Shown: piece by piece, positions 53,707-60,200 of the stretch
How the letters are laid out: each line of letters begins with the position of its first letter
How positions within the stretch are numbered: the first letter of the stretch is position 1
Assembly (NCBI RefSeq): GCF_003403035.1
Contig: NZ_QURN01000018.1
Coordinates: 1 to 60,200, forward strand
DNA: 60,200 nucleotides
DNA from: Mesorhizobium denitrificans
GTDB lineage: Bacteria; Pseudomonadota; Alphaproteobacteria; Rhizobiales; Rhizobiaceae
Direction: 5' to 3'
Program-made: the position numbers and the translations under genes
Notes under the pieces: generated by a model
What the model saw: the letters and a program-made list of their open reading frames with translations, nothing else
Database searches by the model: none
What the model was told of the DNA's origin: nothing

Positions 53707-54072
53707 CTATGCCGCATAATAAAGGGCAAGTGTGCGCTGGAATTCCCTTTCATGGAAATTACGCGCTTCCAAGCCCTCGGGATCTCCTGCAAAAATGCCC
53801 AGGGCCTCCGCCGTTACGAAAAACCCGCGGGCGGGCAGCCTTTGCTGCAATCTGCTGACACAAAGCGCTGCAAGCAACGGTCGACCGGCCAGGGCATCCT
53901 CCGCCATGAGAACTTCGAGCGCCTGCGCTACGCGATGAATGGTTTGCGGCGGCGTCAAGCCAAGTCGATCGGCGAGTTCCCTGTAAGTGACCGGCTCGCC
54001 GGTCCGGGCCTGCTCGATGAGAACCACTCGCAAGCGGTCCTTTAGCATCCCTCCGTCTTCGCTGTGCATCAT
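53707..54072 (-). CDS. Small helix-turn-helix-like hypothetical protein
   Basis: A 121-residue soluble protein. Residues 10-60 (LKDRLRVVLIEQARTGEPVT, YRELADRLGLTPPQTIHRVA) look like a winged helix. The C-terminal part (ARGFFVTAEALGIFAGDPEG) is a short conserved region of unknown function. It starts directly after the preceding gene's stop (TAGATG), so the two are coupled. I do not recognise a named family. Confidence 0.65.
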   Translation of the reverse strand: MMHSEDGGMLKDRLRVVLIEQARTGEPVTYRELADRLGLTPPQTIHRVAQALEVLMAEDALAGRPLLAALCVSRLQQRLPARGFFVTAEALGIFAGDPEGLEARNFHEREFQRTLALYYAA

Positions 54073-54441
54073 CTATACAGCCGCCTGCCACGCCGCGACA
54101 CGGACGAATTCCGGATCATCGGCATGGTCCAACAGCATGCGCGCCACACGATCCTGCCAGTGCTTCGCGAATCGGGCCTGCTCTTGCCGTCCGCCGATCC
54201 CGCTGCGACCTTCGGGAAGAGCATCCTCATCGCCGCATCCCGCTGCACCCGTGGAGCTTTCCGCCGGAACCCAGGGCAATCGATATCCGAACGGCCATGG
54301 AACGCGCCGTTTCATGTCGTCAAAAGAGTCGTCCGGATGGCAGCGGTCGTAATCCTCCCGCACGAGCGGTTCCAGACGGGCGCGTTCGGCATCGTCCCAG
54401 GTGTGGGCAGGTTCCTGGTAATTACGCGGCATTTTGCTCAC
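54073..54441 (-). CDS. Hypothetical protein (acidic, Trp-rich)
   Basis: A 122-residue soluble protein: NYQEPAHTWDDAERARLEPL, then DDSFDDMKRRVPWPFGYRLP and HWQDRVARMLLDHADDPEFV. No family is recognised. It is coupled to the HTH-like gene at its 3' end and lies about 155 bases after the ferritin-like gene, all on the minus strand. Confidence 0.65.
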   Translation of the reverse strand: MSKMPRNYQEPAHTWDDAERARLEPLVREDYDRCHPDDSFDDMKRRVPWPFGYRLPWVPAESSTGAAGCGDEDALPEGRSGIGGRQEQARFAKHWQDRVARMLLDHADDPEFVRVAAWQAAV

Positions 54442-54596
54442 TCCTTCTCATTCGTAACGCCCTCATTCGTAACGCCCGTTTGCGCGCAAGCGGCGCACGA
54501 AGCCTTAGATGCGAAGGCCCAGTGGTCGCCTAGCCCCTATTGTCAGGCTCAATCAACCTCGCTGTCATGTGCACGTCGCCAGATAAAGACCCACCC

Positions 54597-55451
54597 CTAA
54601 ATCTCAGCGCGCCTCCCGGAGCGGAGCGTACGTAGGCTATCGATCAATTCCGCCGCGAAACCCTGAGCGCGATCCCGTTCCAACTCGTCGGTCGCGGTCT
54701 CGCCAAGGTCGAGATAACAATCGGTTAGAAGCTCGCAGAGCGATAGGATCTGCTCAGTTGCCGCATCGGGCACCGCTTCAAGAAGCGGTGCAGATGCAAA
54801 TGGGGTTCCGGCAAGCGATTCAGCACGCAGCCGGGCTTGTTCGGCCAAGGTCTGCAATTTACCGATCTTCTGCTCACCAGCAACCTTGGCGAGGTGTCGG
54901 AACTGCTCGGCAAGCCGCGTTTCCAGCGCCCGCAAATTGGTGCTCGCAGCGTCGGTCGTCCTGCGACGCTCACGATGAAAGGCACGCCTGCGTTCGCTCC
55001 TGAGCTTTGCGACGTGGCCCAATTCTTCTCGCGCCATGCGCTCGGCAGCATTGCGGATCGCGTCGGATTTCGCGTGCGCGGCGACATAAGTCCAGAACGC
55101 AAAGGCACGTTCTTCATTTCGCACCGCCATGGAAAAAGCGCGGTAGGCGCTGAGCATGTCAGGTGCGACCATGCTGGCCCCCTCGTCGTCAAAAACGTCT
55201 TCGGGAGGATGTATCATCGCCTCACGCGGCTGACCGGACGCCTCTTGCCAATCATCCACCTTTGCGAGATGACCCTCTTCCTCTACAATTAGTTTTTCGA
55301 ACACTACGGCGAGATCGGGACGATCCATGCTTCTCATGCGCGCCGCTAGCGCGACATAGCCATCGATGGATTCTTGCTCCATAGAGCGGGCTAATGCCAA
55401 CAGTTCATTCATCGATGCGACCTCCCAAGGATCGCTTTCCGTTGTCGGCAT
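54597..55451 (-). CDS. Ferritin-like (rubrerythrin-type) di-iron protein
   Basis: A 284-residue protein. Four helices carry the di-iron ligands: MEQESIDGYVALAARM, EEEGHLAKVDDW (ExxH), NEERAFAFWTYVAAHAK and AREELGHVAKLRSERR (ExxH). The last 110 residues are a second helical region (LRALETRLAEQFRHLAKVAG). It resembles rubrerythrins without the rubredoxin domain. A role in peroxide, O2 or NO stress is possible. It is divergent from nosR across 144 bases. Confidence 0.82.
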   Translation of the reverse strand: MPTTESDPWEVASMNELLALARSMEQESIDGYVALAARMRSMDRPDLAVVFEKLIVEEEGHLAKVDDWQEASGQPREAMIHPPEDVFDDEGASMVAPDMLSAYRAFSMAVRNEERAFAFWTYVAAHAKSDAIRNAAERMAREELGHVAKLRSERRRAFHRERRRTTDAASTNLRALETRLAEQFRHLAKVAGEQKIGKLQTLAEQARLRAESLAGTPFASAPLLEAVPDAATEQILSLCELLTDCYLDLGETATDELERDRAQGFAAELIDSLRTLRSGRRAEI

Positions 55452-55519
55452 GTTTATCTCCTTCGTCGTGCAATCGTTGTCGCATAGACCGTGTTTTGCA
55501 ACAATTTGTTTTGGAGCGT

Positions 55520-55533
55520 TTGATTTCCCTCAT
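55520..55533. promoter_or_regulatory. Weak FNR/NnrR-type box before nosR
   Basis: TTGATTTCCCTCAT differs by one base from TTG-N8-CAA and keeps the TTGAT left half of FNR/FixK sites. It is centred about 70 bases before the nosR start. nos genes are usually under FNR-like control, so a site is expected. This one is weak. Confidence 0.3.
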
Positions 55534-55595
55534 AGAAGCTCTAGACTATTCATGAAATTCGGTATGTCACTGTAAACATTAGAAAGACGGTATTA

Positions 55596-57857
55596 ATGGC
55601 GTCGTTCGAAAACAAACAACGCGCATGGCTACTGAGCATCTTGTGGATGTCCGTCTTCGTTGTCGCCTGGATGAATGCCGCCCCTAGTGCGGCGGCGAAC
55701 CTGTTACCAAGCTATCTCGAGGAGCTTCAGCCAAGTGAACTTTTTGAGGGCGCAGACCGGTTCGGCGCGGTAGAAGGCGATCCGCCTATCGCGCCAGTCT
55801 ATAAGGGCGAGGAATTGCTCGGCTATGCCTATCTGAATTCCGATTTCACCAGCTCCATCGGCTATTCCGGCAAGCCTATCCATATCGTCGTCGGTATCGA
55901 GCGATCGGGCATTATTCGCGGGATCAAGCTCGTCGATCACAAGGAACCGATCGTACTGATCGGCATTCCCGAGAAAGACGTAGTCGCCGGCCTGAACTCG
56001 ATTATCGGCAAGGATCTCGGCCGCGTCGCCGCCGGTCAGGAGCGCCCGCCGCAAGTGGACATCGTCAGCGGCGCCACCGTGACCGTGCTGGTGATGAGCG
56101 ACAGCGTCGTGCGGTCCGCGGTGGCGCTGATCCGCAGCAACCGGCTAAGCGGGGAAAGCGTTGCGAACACACAGGCGGTAACTGAGAAGAGGACGCTCGA
56201 TCTTTCGAAAACGGAAGCAAGCGACTGGGAGACACTGCTCGGTGATGGGTCGATCCGAAGCCTGCGCCTGACAGTCGGCGAAGTTTCGAGTGCGTTCGCG
56301 GATGCCGGTCACGCGGAGGCGGCGAAGAAGCCGGAAACACCGCAGCCTGAAGACAGGTTCATCGATCTCTACATTGCCCCTGTCAGCGTGCCGGTTATCG
56401 GGAAGACGCTGCTTGGCGAGACGGGCTATCAGCGGCTCCAGTCCCGGTTGAAGCCGGGCCAGTCGGCTCTCCTCGTCGCGGGCGACGGCGCCTATTCGTT
56501 CAAGGGCTCCGGCTATGTCCGGGGTGGCATTTTCGACCGCATCGAGTTGCTGCAGAACGGCCAGGGTTTGCGGTTCAGGGATCGCAACCACACCAGGATT
56601 TCGGCTTTCGCAACGGACGGCGCCCCTCGTCTGCGGGAGATCGCCCTTTTCGTCGTGCCCACCGATTTCCAGTTCGATATAACTGAACCATTCGAACTGC
56701 AATTGCTAGCGCAGCGCAGCACCGTGGCGCGTGACAAGGCTGCTATCGCTTTCAATCTTGGCTATACGCTGCCGTCTTCCTACTACACCGTTACCCGGGT
56801 GGTGACGCCCGTCGCGGCGGCCAGGACCGAAACTTCCGCCGAAGAACCGGCGGTGGTGACCCGGACCGAACCACTACCCGACGCGCCGCCGCTCTGGGTC
56901 AACATCTGGGACATGAACCGGGTGACGATGGCCATCACCGTGGCCGCCCTTCTCGTGCTCACCGGAATTTTCTTTTTCCAGGACTGGCTAGTGAAGCGGC
57001 CGAAACTGTTTGCGTGGGTCCGCACAAGCTATCTCGTTTTCACCCTAGTTTGGCTCGGCTGGTACGCCAATGCCCAGCTTTCCGTGGTCAATGTCCTGAC
57101 GTTCATCAATTCGCTCGTCACGTCGTTCCGGTGGGAGTTCTTTCTGGCAGCGCCGCTGATCTTCATACTCTGGGCCGCGGTTGCCGCCGGCCTGCTGTTC
57201 TGGGGACGTGGCCCTTTCTGCGGCTGGCTCTGCCCGTTCGGAGCGCTGCAGGAACTGCTCAACAAGATTGCCGTAAAGCTGAAGATCCCGCAGGTGAAGG
57301 TGCCATGGGGCCTGCACGAGCGCCTCTGGCCGATCAAGTACATCATTTTCCTCGGGCTTTTCGGGCTGTCCTTCTATTCGATGGCCTATGCCGAGATGCT
57401 GGCCGAAGTGGAACCGTTCAAGACGGCAATCATTCTGAAGTTCGCCCGCGAGTGGCCCTTCGTCATCTTCGCTTTGACGCTTCTGGCCGCCGGCCTGTTC
57501 ATCGAACGTTTCTACTGCCGCTATCTCTGCCCGCTTGGTGCGGCGCTGGCCATTCCCGGCCGGATCCGCATGTTCGAATGGCTGAAGCGCTGGCCCGAAT
57601 GCGGCACGCCATGCCAGCGTTGTGCCAAGGAATGTCCTGTGCAGTCCATTCATCCGGAAGGCCAGATCAATGTCAACGAGTGTATCTATTGCATGCATTG
57701 CCAGGAACTCTATCACGATGATCATCGCTGCCCGCACATGATCCAGGTCCGCCTGAAACGGGAGAAGTTCATGGCTCTGTCGACGCCGGCATCGCGCGGT
57801 GAAAGCCCGCCCAGAACCGTCGTCACCCACAATGGCGAAGCCATAAAGAAAACATGA
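55596..57857 (+). CDS. nosR: NosR: regulatory/electron-transfer flavoprotein for N2O reductase
   Basis: A 753-residue NosR. After a signal-like helix ([18 protein letters not shown]), the periplasmic FMN-binding domain has DIVSGAT (Asp155 to Thr161), the ApbE target site. Five or so membrane helices follow, with [16 protein letters not shown] and [18 protein letters not shown] on the inner side, then two 4Fe-4S motifs ([13 protein letters not shown] and [18 protein letters not shown]). NosR is needed for nosZ expression and for electron supply to NosZ. It heads nosRZD and is divergent from the ferritin-like gene. Confidence 0.96.
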   Translation: MASFENKQRAWLLSILWMSVFVVAWMNAAPSAAANLLPSYLEELQPSELFEGADRFGAVEGDPPIAPVYKGEELLGYAYLNSDFTSSIGYSGKPIHIVVGIERSGIIRGIKLVDHKEPIVLIGIPEKDVVAGLNSIIGKDLGRVAAGQERPPQVDIVSGATVTVLVMSDSVVRSAVALIRSNRLSGESVANTQAVTEKRTLDLSKTEASDWETLLGDGSIRSLRLTVGEVSSAFADAGHAEAAKKPETPQPEDRFIDLYIAPVSVPVIGKTLLGETGYQRLQSRLKPGQSALLVAGDGAYSFKGSGYVRGGIFDRIELLQNGQGLRFRDRNHTRISAFATDGAPRLREIALFVVPTDFQFDITEPFELQLLAQRSTVARDKAAIAFNLGYTLPSSYYTVTRVVTPVAAARTETSAEEPAVVTRTEPLPDAPPLWVNIWDMNRVTMAITVAALLVLTGIFFFQDWLVKRPKLFAWVRTSYLVFTLVWLGWYANAQLSVVNVLTFINSLVTSFRWEFFLAAPLIFILWAAVAAGLLFWGRGPFCGWLCPFGALQELLNKIAVKLKIPQVKVPWGLHERLWPIKYIIFLGLFGLSFYSMAYAEMLAEVEPFKTAIILKFAREWPFVIFALTLLAAGLFIERFYCRYLCPLGAALAIPGRIRMFEWLKRWPECGTPCQRCAKECPVQSIHPEGQINVNECIYCMHCQELYHDDHRCPHMIQVRLKREKFMALSTPASRGESPPRTVVTHNGEAIKKT

Positions 57858-57912
57858 ATTCGGCAGCGGACAGACGTCTGGGCCAACAACACCAGCAACA
57901 AGGGAAGACACC

Positions 57913-59829
57913 ATGTCCAACGACGATACCCAACCGCGCCTGAACAGACGCCAGCTTCTGGGATCAACCGCCGCCGTCGCGGCTGCAGGCGCTGCCACCG
58001 CCGGTGGCGCGCTGACCTTTGCCGGCGGCGGCACGCCCGCGAAGGCCGCCACCAGCGGAGAATTGCCCTACGAGGTCAAGCCCGGCGAACTGGACGAATA
58101 TTACACGTTCTTCTCCAGCGGCCAGAGCGGCGAGGTCCGCATTGTCGGACTTCCATCGATGCGCGAATTCATGCGCATTCCGGTGTTTAATCGGTGCAGC
58201 GCCACCGGCTGGGGCCAGACCAATGAAAGCCTGAAGGTGATGACCGAAGGCCTGCGTCCCGAAACGATCGAGTACCTCAAGGACAAGGGCGGCGTCTATC
58301 ACAACGGGGACCTGCACCACCCGCATCTGTCCTTCACCGACGGCACCTATGACGGTCGCTATCTCTATGCGAACGACAAGTCCAATACCCGGGTCTGCCG
58401 CATCCGCCTCGACGTCATGAAATGCGACAAGATCATCGAACTGCCGAACCAGCACACCGTGCATGGCCTGCGCGTTCAGAAATACCCTAAGACCGGCTAT
58501 GTGTTCTGCAACGGCGAGGACGGTGTGCCGCTGCCGAACGACGGCAAGATCCTCGACAAGCCCACCGAATATTTCTCGATCTTCTCGGCGGTCGACGGCG
58601 AGACCATGGAGGTTGCATGGCAGGTGATCGTCGATGGCAACCTCGACAATGTCGATGCCGATTACCAGGGCAAATACTGCTTTGCGACCTGCTACAATTC
58701 CGAAAAGGGCGTCACGCTCGAAGAGATGATGTCGAAGGAGCAGGACTGGGTCGTCATCTTCAACATCAAGCGGATCGAGGAAGCCGTCGCCAAGGGCGAC
58801 TTCAAGGAAATGAACGGCGTACCGGTGATCGACGGTCGGGCGGGATCCGCCTACACCCGTTATGTCCCGGTTTCCAACGGCCCGCACGGCATGAACACCG
58901 CCCCCGATGGCATCCACGTGGTCGCCGCCGGCAAGCTATCCCCGACCGTCACGGTGTTCGACGTGCGCAAGTTCGACGATCTCTTCGACGACAAGATCAA
59001 GCCGCGCGACGTGGTGGTCGCCGAGCCGGAACTCGGCCTCGGTCCGTTGCACACGGCTTATGACAACAAGGGCAACGCCTATACGACGCTGTTCATCGAC
59101 AGCCAGATCTGCAAGTGGAACATCGAGGACGCCAAGCGCGCCTTTGCCGGCGAGAAGATCGATCCGATTCGCCAGAAGCTCGACGTCCACTATCAGCCGG
59201 GCCACAACCATACCTCCATGGGCCAGACCAAGGAAGCCGATGGCAAGTGGCTGATCTCGCTGAACAAGTTCTCGAAGGACCGGTTCCTCAACGTCGGCCC
59301 GCTGAAGCCCGAATGCGATCAGTTGATCGACATTTCCGGCGATCAGATGGTGCTTGTGCATGACAACCCGACCTTCGCCGAACCTCATGACGCAACGATC
59401 GTCCATGCCTCGAAGATTAACCCGGTGAATGTGTGGGACCGCGCGGATCCCTTCTTCGCCGATGCCGTGGAACAGGCCAAGAAGGACAATATCGACCTGC
59501 TCATCGACTCGGAGATCATTCGCGACGGCAACAAGGTGCGCGTCTATATGACCTCGTCGGCGCCGGCGTTCGGGCTCGAATCGTTCACGGTCAAGCAGGG
59601 AGACGAAGTCACTGTGTATGTGACCAATATTGACGAGGTAGAGGACCTGACGCACGGCTTCTGCATCGTCAACTACGGCATCAACATGGAGGTCGCGCCG
59701 CAGGCTACCGCCTCGGTGACGTTCAAGGCCGACCGGCCTGGCGTCTACTGGTACTATTGCTCGTGGTTCTGCCATGCCATGCACATGGAAATGAAGGGCC
59801 GCATGCTGGTGGAGCCTAAATCGGCCTGA
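57913..59829 (+). CDS. nosZ: NosZ: nitrous oxide reductase (clade I)
   Basis: A 638-residue copper enzyme reducing N2O to N2 in the periplasm. A Tat signal ([18 protein letters not shown]) marks clade I. The seven-bladed propeller with CuZ ligands follows, including [17 protein letters not shown] and [15 protein letters not shown]. The C-terminal cupredoxin domain has the CuA site: [17 protein letters not shown] with Cys616, Cys620, His624 and Met627. It begins 55 bases after nosR, with AGGGAAGAC upstream. Confidence 0.97.
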   Translation: MSNDDTQPRLNRRQLLGSTAAVAAAGAATAGGALTFAGGGTPAKAATSGELPYEVKPGELDEYYTFFSSGQSGEVRIVGLPSMREFMRIPVFNRCSATGWGQTNESLKVMTEGLRPETIEYLKDKGGVYHNGDLHHPHLSFTDGTYDGRYLYANDKSNTRVCRIRLDVMKCDKIIELPNQHTVHGLRVQKYPKTGYVFCNGEDGVPLPNDGKILDKPTEYFSIFSAVDGETMEVAWQVIVDGNLDNVDADYQGKYCFATCYNSEKGVTLEEMMSKEQDWVVIFNIKRIEEAVAKGDFKEMNGVPVIDGRAGSAYTRYVPVSNGPHGMNTAPDGIHVVAAGKLSPTVTVFDVRKFDDLFDDKIKPRDVVVAEPELGLGPLHTAYDNKGNAYTTLFIDSQICKWNIEDAKRAFAGEKIDPIRQKLDVHYQPGHNHTSMGQTKEADGKWLISLNKFSKDRFLNVGPLKPECDQLIDISGDQMVLVHDNPTFAEPHDATIVHASKINPVNVWDRADPFFADAVEQAKKDNIDLLIDSEIIRDGNKVRVYMTSSAPAFGLESFTVKQGDEVTVYVTNIDEVEDLTHGFCIVNYGINMEVAPQATASVTFKADRPGVYWYYCSWFCHAMHMEMKGRMLVEPKSA

Positions 59830-60200
59830 TGCGGTACCGACTGGCAAAACTCTGGATGGCGGCCCTTCTGGCCGCCATTCCTTCGGCTGCGCTGGCTGCG
59901 GAATGGATCGTCACACCCTCCGACGGACCGACGCTGTCGGCCGTTCTTAAAGCGGCGGCTCCGGGCGACAGGATACGCCTCAAGCCGGGCCGGCACGACG
60001 GGCCGCTGGTCATCGACAAGCCGGTAACGCTCGACGGCGAGGATGGAGCCAGCATCGTCGGCAACGGCGAGGGCAGCGTCGTCACCATCGAGGCGGAGAA
60101 GGTTACAGTGCGCGGCATCGAGGTCACCGGCTCGGGCATGAACCTGTCGACGCTGGATTCCGGCATCTTCGCCGCCCGGACGGCGACCGGCGCGATCATC
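59829..60200 (+). CDS. nosD: NosD (5' part, cut by window end)
   Basis: 124 codons to the window edge. A signal peptide ([20 protein letters not shown], cut after ALA) precedes WIVTPSDGPTLSAVLKAAAP, GDRIRLKPGRHDGPLVIDKP, and right-handed beta-helix repeats (ASIVGNGEGSVVTIEAEKVT). NosD with NosF and NosY forms an ABC-type complex that supplies Cu or S for the CuZ centre. The start overlaps the nosZ stop as TGATG. The rest (with nosFYL and nosX) should lie beyond the window. Confidence 0.93.
   Translation, partial: MRYRLAKLWMAALLAAIPSAALAAEWIVTPSDGPTLSAVLKAAAPGDRIRLKPGRHDGPLVIDKPVTLDGEDGASIVGNGEGSVVTIEAEKVTVRGIEVTGSGMNLSTLDSGIFAARTATGAII

Overview
The window reads as an accessory, repeatedly rearranged stretch of a high-GC alphaproteobacterial genome, most likely Rhizobiales (Hyphomicrobiales: Mesorhizobium, Sinorhizobium, Aminobacter or a relative). 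The clues are an ars operon with an aquaglyceroporin gene as in Sinorhizobium, an Irr-type iron control element, a RIME-like palindromic repeat, a pRiA4b ORF-3 passenger gene, NnrR-like boxes, and a clade I (Tat-exported) NosZ. No rRNA, tRNA or CRISPR array was seen.

Layout. 0-4.7 kb: a MarR regulator with a palindromic operator, a SnoaL-like gene joined to the 3' end of nqrE, then intact nqrF, apbE and nqrM, a CBS-domain gene and a cupin. 4.7-9.5 kb: a c-type cytochrome cut off by an IS3-family element, a P1B-4 metal ATPase, a RIME-like repeat and an IS110-family element. 9.5-16.5 kb: a cupin divergent from a LysR gene, a DUF924 protein, a frameshifted heavy-metal ATPase with a separately encoded HMA protein and divergent LysR gene, and chromate transporter chrA. 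16.6-19.5 kb: the arsenic operon arsR-arsC(LMW-PTP type)-aqpS-arsC(Grx type)-arsH. 19.5-36 kb: a stress, metal and carbon block with a cytochrome c, two universal stress proteins around a baeRF-type protein, a translationally coupled VIT transporter / P1B-4 ATPase / beta-CASP nuclease operon behind a candidate Irr site, phosphoketolase facing a fused acetate kinase-PduL phosphotransacylase, an MgtC/DUF4010 membrane protein and a two-component system. 35.9-40.6 kb: a candidate flavinylated electron-transfer module (PepSY protein, frameshifted cytochrome b561, DUF2271 protein with an ApbE target motif, PepSY-flavodoxin-FNR reductase, ApbE). 40.7-44.8 kb: a TetR-controlled ABC exporter. 45-49 kb: mobile debris (an ISKra4 element, a chimeric Tn3 transposase fragment, a truncated AsnC gene). 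49-60.2 kb: a nitrogen-oxide island with ric/ytfE, a hemerythrin, a P450-mogA-nnrS operon, a ferritin-like protein and nosR-nosZ-nosD, the last cut by the window end.

Three themes link the parts. Covalent flavinylation recurs: ApbE beside NqrF/NqrM, ApbE beside a DUF2271 protein carrying DGITGAS, and NosR carrying DIVSGAT. Metal and metalloid export recurs: two P1B-4 ATPases, a third P1B ATPase, VIT, ChrA and Ars. Low-oxygen and nitrogen-oxide metabolism accounts for nos, nnrS and ric, and perhaps the phosphoketolase-acetate route and Usp proteins. The least familiar units are the AckA-PduL fusion facing phosphoketolase, the DUF2271/PepSY-reductase/ApbE module, and a P450-mogA-nnrS operon behind an NnrR-like box. 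All assignments come from reading motifs; no database search was run.
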